DNA of 64,000 bases from the NCBI RefSeq assembly GCF_036785885.1, contig NC_092323.1:1652501-1716500 (forward strand), given 5' to 3'. Below, piece by piece: positions 12,395-25,564 of the stretch. Position 1 is the first letter of the stretch. Each line of letters starts with the position of its first letter. Origin of the DNA: Coffea arabica (Eukaryota > Streptophyta > Magnoliopsida > Gentianales > Rubiaceae). A model generated the notes under the pieces. The model was given only the letters and a program-made list of their open reading frames with translations, was not told the origin of the DNA and made no database searches. The translations under genes and the position numbers were made by a program.

Positions 12395-12648
12395 TCCATC
12401 CCATCCCTTTCATTCTTTCTTCTAAAATGTACTGCGTACTACTACTAACAAATTTAAAAGGCTAGGCACAAATCAATCAATGAATTGAATTAGTGCTGGT
12501 TGGTTAATTAATTGAGAAAAATTGAAACTTACTTAAAAAAGGATTTACTACAAAGTTTAGTGGAACTCACTCCTTAATTAGTCCTTACAAAATTCAAGTT
12601 AGAATTCACATGTCTCTGATCTGATCAAGAAATTAGGAAAACAAGAAT

Positions 12649-12851
12649 CTATTCAAATCAGCCCTCGCCCAGGCAGATCGATTGGTTTCCGTAGTCCCCT
12701 CATAAGGGGCAGGTCACTGGATCGACCCCCGGGGAGCTAACGCGCTGTGAACCTTGGGGCAGGGCTCTCACAGCTGCAGAGAATTAGTCGGGCCTAATGG
12801 TCCCGAACACCCCTGCGTCGACAATAAAAAAAAAAAAAACTATTCAAATCA
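12649..12851 (+). mobile_element. tRNA-derived SINE with target-site duplication
   Basis: The element body is 12661-12839. It has a pol III A-box-like CAGATCGATTGG (12674-12685), a B-box-like GGATCGACCCC (12719-12729) and a poly(A) tail at about 12826-12839. It is flanked by an identical 12-base direct repeat CTATTCAAATCA at 12649-12660 and 12840-12851. Box spacing, tail and duplication together are diagnostic of a SINE. The perfect duplication suggests a fairly recent insertion. Confidence 0.88.
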
Positions 12852-13403
12852 CGTTAAAATGTTCAAACGTACGTGAAATGAAAGTGCCCGCTGGGGGCAC
12901 TGTACTGTACTGTACTGGTGCCAAAAATAAACAAATCATGTGAGTGAAAGCGCATTGCATTGCATTGCATTGTTGTTTTGATCACAATTCACAGAGAAAG
13001 CGAGATCATAACTCCTGTTAAACAACTCATGTAACATCAAACATGCATCAACGTCTCCTTCGATTAAAGTATATAGTAGTAATTCTAAATCAAGCGAGCG
13101 AATATCGAACGAAAAAAGAAGAAGAAGAAAGATTCAAAAGTAGAAGGCTTAATGAATTAAATTCGTGCAATCAATCCTCCCCTCGATTGCTAGTACACGT
13201 ACGCAGCCTAGGCTATAGTTGATCAAACTTAACAAAGTTGAATGAATCTACCAAAAACAAAAAGACAGAGAGAGCGGGAGGAGTGGTTTTTTTTGGGGGG
13301 AGAAGGAGGCGTTGAGTGGGTGGGGTGATGCTGCATATCCATGCAAAAGTGGACTGGATTCTCAAAAATCTGCAATCATAACTGGTATCCGTTGACAGGC
13401 AAT
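12852..13403. other. 3' flank of the C2H2 gene
   Basis: Probable 3' untranslated and downstream sequence of the minus-strand zinc-finger gene. Short pentamer repeats, (ACTGT)n near 12900-12916 and (GCATT)n near 12952-12973, are present. No other gene is seen. Confidence 0.45.
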
Positions 13404-14042
13404 TCATAAATGGAGGGTAAGGTCCAAGTTACTAGTAGCAGTAGTAGTAGTACAAGAAGTAGTGTTGGAGCACTCCAGATCGACTATCGTAGTCCACGAC
13501 GCGGATGAGCCGGCAGGAATAATGTGATGAAGTTCAGGTGCAGCAAGAGGGGGCGGAGGAGGAGCGGCGAACCCGGGGAAGGAAGGGAATGGTGGCGGAG
13601 AGGCATGATCAAGCGGGTGTCGGTGGAGTTGGCGGCAGCAGCCGTAAGACGAGTTAGAAGAAGGGGGGTTTAGGTCCAAGGAGGAGGGGAGGGGAGGCGG
13701 ATTGGGCGATATTTGGGGAGGGTTGCGGGAAGAAAAGGAGGAGGCGGCGAAGGAAGTCCTGCGGGCGGCAGCTCTTTCACGCTTGTGGGCGTTTTGGTGG
13801 CCTCCCAAAGCTTGAGAAGTGCAGAAGTTGCGGGAACAGTAGAGACAGGAGAACATTCGAGGAGGAGTGGAGGAGGATGAAGAGAGCGGGTAGGGTTTTG
13901 GTTTTGGTTTTGGTTTTGGAGGGGGATGATGGGGGTTGGGTTCTGCAGCAGGTTGCGTGATGAAGTCGTAGATGATGTTGGGAGTAGTGGGAAAGTGTGG
14001 ATGATGATGATGATGGAGGTGATGAGGAGGTGGCTCCGCCAT
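13404..14042 (-). CDS. C2H2 (Q-type) single zinc-finger transcription factor with EAR repressor motif
   Basis: An intronless frame of 212 residues when started at the ATG at 14042 ([11 protein letters not shown]). An in-frame ATG at 14096 would add 18 hydrophobic residues that do not fit the family, so the inner start is preferred. One C2H2 finger has Cys66, Cys69, His82, His86 and the plant-specific QALGGH helix. A His-rich N terminus, a KPKPKPKP repeat, an LDLNPP motif and a C-terminal DLTLHL sequence follow; the last is an LxLxL-type EAR motif that recruits TOPLESS co-repressors in this family. The protein is therefore probably a nuclear transcriptional repressor. Small plant ZFPs of this type act in hormone, trichome and organ development, but no specific orthologue is claimed. 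The lack of introns is usual for the family. Confidence 0.9.
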   Translation of the reverse strand: MAEPPPHHLHHHHHPHFPTTPNIIYDFITQPAAEPNPHHPPPKPKPKPKPYPLSSSSSTPPRMFSCLYCSRNFCTSQALGGHQNAHKRERAAARRTSFAASSFSSRNPPQISPNPPPLPSSLDLNPPSSNSSYGCCRQLHRHPLDHASPPPFPSFPGFAAPPPPPLAAPELHHIIPAGSSASWTTIVDLECSNTTSCTTTTATSNLDLTLHL

Positions 14043-14162
14043 TATACGCACAGAGTATACATGAATGAGGATGGCGCCGATGATGACTGCACTCACTTCT
14101 TATTATATGTATCTACATTCCTATGTATACATGAATCTCTGTGTGTGTGTGTGTGTAGATAC

Positions 14163-14185
14163 AATATATATATATAAATATATAT
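14163..14185 (-). promoter_or_regulatory. Possible TATA region of the C2H2 gene
   Basis: A TATATATAAATATATAT stretch lies about 120-140 bases upstream of the ATG at 14042 on the gene's strand, at a plausible distance for a TATA box plus short leader. It abuts a (GT)n run (14141-14157), so it may be no more than simple sequence. Confidence 0.3.
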
Positions 14186-16777
14186 GTGGGACGTAGAGCC
14201 ACTACTACTGGTCTATAGTACAATGCTCTTTAACAACAACAACAGCAACGGCATTCGATTGTTGTGTGGATTAATCTGTTAGTACGTGCAGTGCATCAGC
14301 AGCAGATGGAGGATATATATATAGTTTGTTATACATACTCCCTGCTCCTACTGTTATTATGTTAAGTCTCTGGCACTCGGCCAGCCTGCAACTACTACAG
14401 TACTCCTCCATTTGTTTTGTCTGTTTGTTAAGAAGAGTAATTTGTTTGTTTGTTTGCTTGTCTGTTCTGTGGACGCTAATGGATCCTCCATTCACGACGG
14501 AGGGGAGATGAGGTGAGGTGGTGGCTCTGGAGATGCAGCCAAAGTACGGCTAGTCCTCGTGTCTGTCTACTACTTCTGCTAAGTGCTAACTCCCTTCCAT
14601 GCCCTTCACTACTCCGCTCCACCTGGCATGTAATCATACGCTTCTCAATTCCATGCAGCATCATCATCATCGCCATTTCCACACCTGAGTCCCGACCAGC
14701 TCTCTCAATTTCTTTTACCATTTCCCCTAGCCAAAAAAACAAGGTAAAGAGAGACTTGACTTGTTGATGATTAAAGAAGCAAATCAAGAAAAAGGCGAAA
14801 AGAGAGAGAGGCAGGAGGAGTCTAAAAAAAAAAAAAAAAACATTACACTTACTCTTAACACTTACACTTGGAGGGGAATCATCAAATTATAAAAAAAAAG
14901 GACGTACGTACAAAAGCATAAAAATGGAAAGGACAGCAAGTGGTAACATTCGATCCTTTATTGGGCGGAGTGGCAGTTATGTCCAACTCCTCCGAACCGG
15001 AAATGAAATGAATTTGTGTCTTGCGCACTCATCTCTCCCATCTTCTCATCCATATCATCCATCATCACATGACCAAACGCATGCGGTATTGCTCCTCATT
15101 TTGCCAAAGGGGTTCGTGTTTGCAAATTGCAAGCAAGCATAGGAAAAGCATGGTTTGCCTTGCACTCCTCCTCCTGAACTTCAAATATATACACTTATTT
15201 TCCTCTTATATTGGTTACTCAAATATCAATAGTAACATAATAATACTTTCCATCCCAAATTTTGATAAAAAGACGTTACTACCCGTGCAGAGTGGGTGTT
15301 GGATAATACTACCCTTTTTAAACCGGAATATAGAGCACTTTTGTATATTTTCTAGGCCTTGTATTTAAATCGATTTACTAATTGTTGAAAAAATAGTCAT
15401 TTATTAGAGATTACAATTATTATATGCATTCAACAATTAGCCAGGGGTATTTTGGTCTTGTAAAATATAGTTTTATCTTAACCGTGTTAACAATGATGTA
15501 ACTAACCTTAAAGGATAAAGCGTACATATTTGAAGTTTAGAGGGATAAAATGTCAACCAAGTTCCACGAAATTCTGGAGAGGAACACAGCCAGCCTAACC
15601 TGCACCCAGGGAGGGATTTCTGATGGCCAACTCGGTTCTAATGGATGCTTGGTTAGCATGTTTGTTGTTTCCTATAATGGGACACTGTACTAGCTAGGGA
15701 ACATGCATGTATGTATGCAGAAGCAGCAGACTAGCAGCATATCATATAGCTCCTGGCTCTCCCGTTTGATGGCTTAAAAGCACCATCATCCCTTTTGAGG
15801 TTGTAACACCAGGCTAAACACATCATCCTCCTCCCTTTTGAAGTTGTACTTCCTGGTACACTCGTGCTGTCAGAAGAGACCAACACAGAAACAGAGAGAG
15901 AGAGAGAGAGAGTGAGTGAACGGAGGGATCTGATTGGCCAGCCAGTTACTCGCACGTCGCAACCCACAATTGCAATCAATCCACGCAGATGCAGGCTGGA
16001 CTTCTTTAGGTGGCATGAGTACCTCGTCACGCATCAAAAATTCACTCTCACGTTTGAACACAAGCAGATGCAGCCAGTAATTCTGGTCGTTTTAGTGAGA
16101 GAGCGAGAAGACAAACAATCCCAGAAAAAACACAAGCATATGCATATCCCAACAGCATAAACAAAGGTCATTTGAACTGTAATTCCAAAAGAACTCGAAA
16201 ACTTTTCGACTCTAACAATAAAGTTCAGTCATTACGATTATGTGGAAACTACCAATATCACTGGAGAACAATTAATCAAATATAAACCCACCATGACGAA
16301 CTTCAGCCTTGTGTCTGACATTCTCTGCTGACCTCAAAGCTTTATATCAGTCGGCACAACCTAACCAATCTTTCTTATACTTACTTTCAAAGATCAATGA
16401 CTTCTCATCGTTGCACCATTTTCTTCTTTTCAAAATAGGACTCGGATATATACCCGCCAGAAGGAAAATAGAACTGGCTTCAAGGGCCTTTTTATCTGTC
16501 TGGAATAGAGTAACCTGAGTGATTAACCGACCAAACGTCCTAATTCCTCAAGTTTTCCAACCAGTCAGTACAGATATCACTGTAAATATAGGAGCAACCC
16601 ACTTGATAGAATTTCTTTTCGTTTCCACTATATCCTTTCTTTTTTCAGTTTTTACAGGGGAAAGTGTGTTACAGGCTATCTGCACGGAAAGGGCACTAAG
16701 ATAAGGCAATATATATGTGTATATACACACACACACACAAAAACATGTGAATAAATCGAGACGCCAATCTACTCGTT
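14186..16777. other. Intergenic DNA between the C2H2 and Atos genes
   Basis: No coding region is supported. Simple repeats include a TTTG run (about 14430-14460), A runs and (GA)n at about 15893-15912. The right end (about 16400-16777) should hold the 3' untranslated region of the Atos gene. Confidence 0.45.
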
Positions 16778-19700
16778 TCAGCTGATGATGTCAAAGTATT
16801 TTGGATCTTCTGGAAAATGATACTCAATGTTCAACTGCCATGACAAATCAAGAAAACTCAGATTAGATAAGTACATTAAAAAAAAAAGTATCTAGCTGGT
16901 TCTTGTATCTATGTAACAACAGCTCTATTACAGAAGGTACAAATATACGGGTAGAAAGGGGACTTAGGAATATATTTCCTCATCAAGTAAAGAAGATATG
17001 TAGAGCTGTTAATCGAGCTGAGTCGAGCTCGAGCACATGATAATCGAGCTCGACTCGAACCTCTAATCGAGCTATCTCGAGCTTCACAAGCTGTTCGAGA
17101 TCGACTCGGTGTACACGGTCGAAAACTCGAGCTCGAGCTCAAACTCGAATTCAAAATCAAGCCGAGCTCTTCGAGCTCGTTTGGGAAATGAACATTAGGG
17201 CAAGATCGAAAGAGGAAAGAAAAAATTAGGGCTAGAAATGGGAGAATGAATTAAGTAAAAGTATCAAATACACAATGAAATGACGCTAATGACCCTATTA
17301 TTCGAGGCTGTCGAGCTTAAACGAGTCGAGCATAGCTCGGCTCGTCTATTAAACGAGCCTAAAGTTGAATTCGAGCTCGGCTCGTTTCTCTCAGTAAACG
17401 AGCAGAGTCCAGCCCTTATCGAGCCGGGTCGAGCTCGGCTCGCGAGCTACCCGGTTCGATTAACAGCTTTGTGCATCATAGACATTCAAGATATGAACTT
17501 CAGGTTGCTACATCACCCTGCTTATCTAGCCTTAGACCAATTGAAATGAACATGTTTGTATGTCACCCAATTTATCCTTCTTAGGACAGAGAAAAATAAT
17601 CAGGTGTGTACTATGCACGAGACATTATGTTGTTCTCAACCGTTATATTTGAGCAACAGGAAGGGCACTCCCAAATCCAACAGTACCAGTTCAAAGCTAG
17701 AAAAAATTTGAAAAGAAATATATGCCAAACAGGTTTTAAAACTTCCCAAAATTCTCAGAATTTGAGGACCCGGAATTATTTCTAGCACAGTCCTATCAGA
17801 CTTCAAACAGTCCAATACTTCTAACATCCATAGGTACGAAGTGATGCACTTTACACATACATGCAACACTTCAAGGAGGTCAGTGCAATCACATATAGTC
17901 GTGATAATGTTTACAACGGCCACCTATTACAACAGTAAGTTTACTGGATCATATCCCAAAGCAGAAAATTGGTTTTGTTTAATGAATGCTAGCTCACGAA
18001 CAGATTAAAAGAATCAAAACTTATGCATCAACAAGTAGGCATATTCCCCTGTTTTTACAGCTAAATAGTTCAAACAACATACCTTGCCCTCGTCAGCATC
18101 TAAATGTCGCTGAGGAAACACCACCTTTAAATCATTGTACAGATAAAATCTCCGTTCGTCCTTCTTGTCTCTAGTACCATGAGCAATAGATAGGGGATCT
18201 GATTTGCTAGTCTGAACTGATTTTGAGCCTTTTATAGGCGAAGGACACAGAAAATGTAGATGAAGTGCATAGCGTAGGGAACCAGCATTACTCGTACTCC
18301 TATTGACTTTGGAACAAGAATGTTGAGACTTCCTATCAGTTTCATGACATGCATCTCCACCGTTGCATTTCTCTTTACAACTCTCACATGCAATTTCCTT
18401 TCCATCCACTGTTTCACCAAGGCGACTTGTTTCTAAAGCTGAAGTACCCTTTCTCTCCAACTTCACCTCGGTATTGTGCTGCCCTTCTTTCTGACATGTA
18501 ATATTTGATCCAACAGAGTCCAGGGTCATCTTCTGACGCAGGAATGTCTGACTTGTACAAAGAGAGGTTTCCAATGTGATCAATTATTAAAACATAGGAG
18601 TACTAAGAAAGCAATTTTATTCAGACCAAACAAATGGCTGATTAGCACCAAGAAAGAGAACTATATGCACAGATGGTTGATATAAAAAGTAAAAGAATAG
18701 GCATATATATATCTTTATATGGAAGTCCTGAACTTCCAACATCCTCCCCCGGGCGAAGAGAAAAAAAGAGCATTGGGGGAGAGAAGGGGGGCAGGGGGGG
18801 GGGGGGTGGGGAAGAGGACGTAATGGAGAGTAACTACGCAGATTCCATCACAAAACATCACGAATTCTTTCCTCTGTCCTTTCTTCCCCAATTTCTTATA
18901 CAATTGTGCATGCATTATTTAATCACAAGAAGAAGTATATTCTCTAACTCTCACCTTGGAACCAGCTGGCATATCACCCAAATCATAGTTGCAGAAGAAA
19001 GTGTGAATAGGTGTCTTTTCTGGGTTGCTTAAGACCTGTGAAAACCAATCCAGCTTCATAGTAAATGTACTTTTAATAATGCTATCCCATTAAAAGCTAG
19101 CATATCATTGCGGCAATGGGTCTGTATGAGCATTGCAGCTTCTGCATTTCAAAAGTACTGAACCACACTTAATCAAATATGGATGCCAAGGCACAAAATG
19201 AGACCATAAATGGCTAGAAAGGAAAGCAAGAAACAAACAGAAAGTGTAACCCCCAAAGCAGTAGCATGACAGAGAATGAAAGAGAAATCTAAATGTACAA
19301 AGCATTAGAAAAGAGCTATTAAATTTACACAACACATATGAAGCCAGTATTATTCATGTTTAGACACAAAACATGAACAAGTTAAAGTGAGAAGTACGAA
19401 AAAAAATAGAACCCATAAACACAAATCTGATTTTTCAAAATTTCAAAACTAATGTATAGTGTACGCTAGAGGACAAGTTTTTTTTTTTTTTCAAATGCCC
19501 CATGATATGACAAAATTCTGATCATGTACTCAATTATTTTTTAATTTTCACCATCACATTCTGAGCATTTTTTAACTGTGGGTTACAATATTAGTAGGCT
19601 CAAAACTGCAACCAAGAAAAAAAAAAGAAAAACCTTTCATCCACCATGGTTATTGGCTTGCAAAACTCACAAAATCGGACCAAAAATAGCAAGTAAACAT

Positions 19701-21814
19701 AGACAAATTACATAAAAAGAGCAATAGAGCAGATTATGTGCAAGGGCAATGATGCAGAGCATACACTTGTTCGGATTTAAAAAGCCCCCATCAACTATAA
19801 GGAAGAGAATATAATACCAACTGTATCCGCCCCTTCACTGGAATGCGCAGGCGACTCTTGCTATTTTGAGGATCATCACTAGCAAAACCTCTTTTGAAAT
19901 TTTGGCCTCTGCAACCGTTTGATGGTGAATTTCCAGCAAGGTTAATGGATGCATAGTATAGTAAGTAATTATCTCCATCAACACTGACAACTCCAAATGG
20001 AAGTTTCTGGACTTTAGGAGAAAAATTGCCTCCACTTACGCTAATGACAGCAAGAAATCCGTCTATTCTCTGCAGATTTTCACACGATTTAAGAAAATTA
20101 GCACTCCCTCCGTCCCACTTTGATAGTCCTGTATTCCTTTTTCATCTGTCCCAAATTGTAGTCCACTTTCCAATTGAAGAATGTAGTTGTATTTTAATTT
20201 TCCTAAAATACCCTTATTCAATGTAAGTAGTTGTTACTATAAACCTACCCCATTTAATGAGAGTTGATCCTTTTTTTACCATCAATTCAAGTTCCCATAA
20301 AATTGTACCATATTTAATGTGAGGGTATTTTAGGAAAATAGCAATCTAAATTTACTTTTCCAACAAAGTTAACTACTTTTTCTTAAACTGTGTGAAAAAA
20401 GAAATAGGACTATCAAAGTGGGACGGAGGGAGTACTTCTTTGCACAGAGCCAGGTTTCTTCATCATAAAAATCTAGGATAAGATAACTAAACCAAAAAAA
20501 GCTAGCTAGATTGCACATTTTATTTCATCAGAATGAAATTAACACCTGACTGTGTCTTCCCATAGCAAGCCGACCAGAAAATAGCGATTCCTCAAATGAG
20601 CCAACCAATGATCTTCTAATAGGAAGCCCCCTCAAACTTCTGGACAACTTCATGCAACTGGCTGTAGTGCCAAGATCTTGATAGATAGGCCAACTCCTTC
20701 CAGTGTTACTTTCTGGTGATGAAGACTGAATACCTTTTTTGAGACACCGACAATCTTCAAATGATGTGCTTGCTATCCCAAAATCCTCTTCTCTACAAGA
20801 ACCTAAAAAGCTGGAGACATTCTCCTTATATAAATGTCCCATATTCTCAAAAATGTCTCTCTCACTTTTGATAATTTTTCCTCTGCATGGAACTGTTAAT
20901 TTTTCAGAAAATCTAGGACGAAGAGGTGATGAAGATAGTGGAGCTGCATTATCATCCTTGGTCAATGCTGGTGTTGCCGAAGATGATGGCCTCACTTTAT
21001 TCAATCCTCCTAAACAATTAACTTCAGATGAAGGCAGGCAATTAAATGGGATTACTTCATTCTCCTCCAGTAAAGGCCCATCAGTAAAACACAAAGAGGT
21101 AGTTTCATGGTAATTACGCATCCCTTTCTGCTCCGAGAACTTCGATATAGGCCAAATAGGTGCCCTGATATGTTTTTTTCTTCCAATGTTTGCTTTTTTA
21201 TAATCTTGGGCAATATAAAGAGAACGACTGCCATGAGAACTGGAATGAAAAGTGCTCCTACCAATGTCCATAGAATCACCACTAAATTGCTCAGGGAAAA
21301 GCATATTATTCAGTGGTGACAACAACCGCTTCCTGACAAAAGATCCACTAGATTCAGTTTCATCAGAGTTAGTGCCAACCACAATATGATCGGCATTGTT
21401 GGCTGAAACTCCATTCATTCCACCAGGGAGGATATCCTTTTGGAAAGCTTCAAAACCAACAATTCGAGAAGCAGGAGTGTACATATCCCTCTTGGCACAT
21501 GGAGATAACGAGTCAATTTTGTCACCAAAATGAGTTCTTGACACGTGACAATGAGCTACCGCATCTACAGAATCCTGCTGAAATGAATTATGAGAAAAGT
21601 TTGAGGCCTCCAATGAGGATTTGCGGTTAAAGTCTCCTAATGAAGAACATATCGAATTTCCCCCAAACGGTGGGGTTATAACACCAACATGCATTCCATC
21701 CAAGTCACAGGCGCTCACACCAGGCATTTGTGGTGGGCTTGGCAGAAATATACTTGAGGATGCTGTGACATCCTCAGAAATTTCACAGGACGATGAAACT
21801 TGCAGCAAACCCAT
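16778..21814 (-). CDS. Atos / DUF4210 'meiosis chromosome segregation' family protein
   Basis: Five coding exons, from the 5' end: 20546-21814, 19818-20069, 18955-19035, 18083-18547, 16778-16834. All are GT-AG with phase-0 junctions and encode 707 residues. The first exon is a long Ser-rich region ending in [15 protein letters not shown]. The next exons give the conserved block [16 protein letters not shown] and the segment [20 protein letters not shown]. The protein ends in the family signature [20 protein letters not shown] plus [19 protein letters not shown]. The chosen start MGLLQVSSS corresponds to the MGLPQVPSS start remembered for plant homologues; an in-frame ATG at 21859 would add 15 residues. 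Animal Atos proteins are transcription-related, and the plant 'chromosome segregation' label is by domain name only, so function is unknown. Introns 1 and 4 carry MITE-like insertions. Confidence 0.88.
17001..17471. mobile_element. CGAGCT-rich non-autonomous element with short inverted ends (hAT-like MITE)
   Basis: This lies in the last intron of the Atos gene. The left end reads TAGAGCTGTTAATCGA (17001-17016) and the right end, read on the other strand, reads CAAAGCTGTTAATCGA, so the termini are inverted. TAGAG/CAAAG fit the loose hAT terminal consensus. The interior consists of repeated CGAGCTCGA words. The 8-mer AAGATATG flanks the left end (16993-17000) and recurs at 17488-17495, 16 bases beyond the right inverted end, so it may be a target duplication with the true end at 17487. 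Confidence 0.6.
20104..20432. mobile_element. Stowaway-type MITE (Tc1/mariner)
   Basis: Terminal inverted repeats of about 27 bases begin CTCCCTCCGTCCCACTTTG, and the right end is the exact complement. This CTCCCTCCGT terminus is the hallmark of plant Stowaway MITEs. The expected TA target duplication is present on the right (20433-20434); the left has CA, probably a point change. It sits in intron 1 of the Atos gene, 34 bases upstream of exon 2, and has no coding capacity. Confidence 0.92.
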
Positions 21815-23839
21815 TACTAGGTATTCTTCAAGACTGAATGCTTCTTGCTCACATACCAAACCATAAGAAGTAACTTTTCTGCTGGCTGACTCCTCTGAAA
21901 GTTACAGCCAAGTTTGGATACGGGGAGTGAGGATATTGTGATACACTGCAGAAGAATTAAATGCAAAACCAGATTATCTGGTCTTGTACACAATAAGAAA
22001 TGGGAACACGAATTTCAGCCTGCTGAAGAAAGCCAAAAGCAACAGTTAAGCTACAGAGCAGCTTCAATCCTAAATCTAGGATAGGCATCCAAATCTAGGC
22101 CAATCACTGTTGGATTTAGAGTTTGCAAAAATCTAGCCAAAGAGATATTCTAGTGACTGCATGCAACAGAGAAGAGGTCCACTTTCTCCTCCAGAAAGCG
22201 CAAGGAATAGGGAGATCAACTCATAAACCTGAAACCAAGTCCAAAAGCACATGCTAAAACATAATGGAGATATGCATTAAAAGAATTAGTGAGACTATCG
22301 TTTGATGCAGCAGCAAGAATATAACCATAGAATTTTGACAGAAGATATATACAATTAATGAAAGGGCAATAACAAAATGCCCACAGTGATTAGAGGAAAA
22401 AAAAAATCTGGGAGAGTAAAGAAACTTAGCAGAGGCAAGCGGGTAGTCAGGAGGAAGGAGTGGAGAAGGAAGGCCTTGTATTCAAAAATCCAATCCATAA
22501 TGCCTACAAATGATTTTGATTATTTCATAGAAAAGCGCCACTACCATGTCTGAGCTCTTGTCCTGCTCACAATTCTATTGCTTTGTGCGTTTTGTTTTCG
22601 AAGGATAAGATGATATCAAACCATCAAAAAAAAATGTTGAATCTAATACGGGGACAGAATAGTATAGCACTCCAAGGAAGGACAGAGCATCACAACTCAG
22701 AAGACATTGCCGAGACGCAATTTTGGGAACGATTGGCGGCGGACCGACGGAGGGACGGAAAAGTGAACAACAACAGCACGACGACGCACACAACTAATAG
22801 CAACAACTTTACTTGTACGGCACACATTCACCAATCACCACACAAAGCCAAAATGAATATATATACTGATGATAAAAAAAATAAGTTTGATGATTCAACA
22901 ATTAAAGTACTACTAAGTTTGATGATTCAACAATTATTAATCCAGAACCGTATAAAACTGATGAGATGAGCAGTTGCAGAGCTCAAATGGAAGTCGATAG
23001 ATAGCAGCATTCAGAGACCAAAAGAGTTACAAAACCAAAAAAATGAAAAAGCGATCAAGGTCAGAAACGCACCGAGATCAAAATGTGAACGCCGGCCCGG
23101 CGCAAATAGACAGGGACAGGGAAGGAGAAGGATAGTAGTAGGATCTACTTATATGTATTGTTTGGATTTGGTTTTGCTCACAAAACAAAACATTCTAATT
23201 CCATCTCCACACCATCAACCTCTCCTCCTTATTCATCTTTCTTAATTCCTATTTTTACCACTATCTACTGCTACTATTCCATCCTAATTCAACTCAAAAA
23301 ATTTTTTATTGTGTTTTGTCGAAATTTAGCGGTAATTTTTTTTTTTTTTTTTTAAAAAGCAACAAAAAATGAGAATAATGACTAATTAATCGAGAAAATG
23401 TAGGGAAAGTTTATCTGCTCTTGCGTCTTGTGAGAAATGGAAGGGCTGTGTTTGCTGCGCTTCTTCTTCCTCTTCTTCTTCTTCTGAAGTCCAAACCCAA
23501 TGCCCAATATGGCAGTACCCAAAAACCCAAAAGCCCATGCTCCATTTTACTTTCCCTCTTTTTTTTTTTTTTTTTTTCTTTATTCCCGTTTCTCTCTCTT
23601 TCCTTCCTTGTGCATTTGCTTTTTTTTAAGGAAAAATGGCCAACCAAATTCATTCCATTTAATCCCAAACTTTGATTTTAACCAATTAATGTGATCCTTA
23701 AACATAAATTTCCTGGGGTCCAATTGAATCCTTCTACGGCGGCAGCAACACCTGACCACCATTTAATTAAAATCCACTGGAGGATATTTTGGAAATTCCG
23801 GTATGGGACTATAACAAATTCCAAATAAATAAATTATGT

Positions 23840-24745
23840 GTTTTTCTTTTGGGATACTATACTACCGTTTTAAACATTTCGGGACACTGTTCAAATTTTT
23901 CAACACTTGTCCCTAGCTCCCTCCTCCATCTCCGCTACCTCTCTCCCCATCCCCGCCCAACGCCATCGTGATGCCCCTCCTTACACCAAACCCACCACGC
24001 TCCCTGCTCTCTTACCACCATCCCGCTGTCCCTCTCCTCTCTCCCTCCTTCCCCCCCCCCCTCCCCCACTAGCAGCAGAAAACATTACTGATATTTATTT
24101 TTTATATAGAAATTGTACATATGAATTAGACTACTAGTAAGGTAGCTCGCAGTAGCGTAGATGCCACCCAAACCCGAACCAAGGGACAAATATGTGTTGA
24201 GATTCAGAAGACTCGATGCACCCCAATGAATGAAGTCAAATTCCACTTAAAAGTATACAAGTGAATGGCATGCAATTTATAGTTGCGTATGGTATTCAAA
24301 CCCCTATCTTTTTTCGATTTTACCATCAACATGTCTCTTGGATCTCGTTGTCTCCTAGTCGGTTGCAAAGGCTCCAGTATGCCGATTAACACTTGTCACC
24401 CAATTTGATGTCTTACAGTTAGCAAGGGTTGATTTTCAATCTTTCCTTCTTCTTCAATATTGATAATTTATGGCTGGGGAAAGGGATGTGGAGGGGTGCT
24501 GAATTTCTCAGCTTTTCATGATACCCATCCTGCTGGGGAAGGGGAGTGGAGAGGATGGTGGGTTTGGTACTTTGGTGTAGGGAGGCGGGCAGCGCAATGG
24601 TGATGGGATTGGGGAAACGTGGCAGAGGTGGTGGAGATGGGCGGAGAGGCTGGCTGGGAGGGTTGAGATAGGGGCGGAGTGAAAACTAAAATAAGAAAAA
24701 TTTTGAAAGTACCCCAAAATTTTTTTTTTTTTTTAAATACCCTTG
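23840..24745. repeat. Long imperfect inverted repeat (foldback or MULE-like element)
   Basis: The arm at about 23846-24060 is related to the reverse complement of about 24510-24742. Both arms run from GGGATA/GGGTAT ends through a T/A stretch and GGGACACTGTTCAAATTTTT-like sequence into a pyrimidine-rich block with a shared CTACACCAAA/CCAAACCCACCA segment. Between the arms (24070-24500) the sequence is unrelated AT-rich DNA. Long arms of this kind suggest a foldback or Mutator-like non-autonomous transposon. No convincing target duplication was found. Confidence 0.5.
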
Positions 24746-25564
24746 CTCTCGTTTGCACAAACTTTCACGAGTACACCAATGTGCTTAATCATGTACATAC
24801 TGGTACAACGCCTTAATATGTAATGGGCATATTAGGAATAATATTAAATGACCCAATTCCTATTACCAGGGACAGGGAGGTCTCGTGCACTGTATATAAT
24901 AGTTAGATATCTCAATTCGATCCTTCAAATTGATATAATTTCATTTAGTCCCCCAAAAATAGCAGAAAATCTCAATGTAGTCCTTTAAGAAAAAAAGAAA
25001 AAGAACTCAAATTTTAGTCAGTTAAACTGAGAAAGTTGTTCCAAATTGATCCTCCAAATCTACGTATTAAAGATGCAGTCCAAATTTATGTATTAAAGTT
25101 AGTTAATTTTGGTTGATTATACAAGGATCTAACTACAAATGGAGGAAAACAAAACAAAGTCATTTTAGTTGCTCTCCAAGAACTATTTGCACTTTATTTT
25201 TTTCATCAATAAAGTGCCGTACTTTACGAGTTACACAATGTTTCAATATCAAGTAATTTAGGGATTTAATAATAATAAAAAGAAAGCACTAAATTGGTTT
25301 CGCAAAGGATGTTACTTTTTTCTCCCAAATCATTTAAGCCAAAAAAAACTTCTACCAGAATGACAAGACAAACTTTGCCTAGTCTATCATTTTGGCCGTT
25401 TGATTCTTTCATTGTTATTGAACTACTAAAATATAGGCTTGGAGGACCAAGCTAGAACAACTTTTATAATTAATAGCACAAGATTAGGACTTTTTTTTAT
25501 TTTGTATTTGAGAAAACAAATTATGATTTTGCGCTATTTTGGAAGACCAAAACAAGACTTCAGA

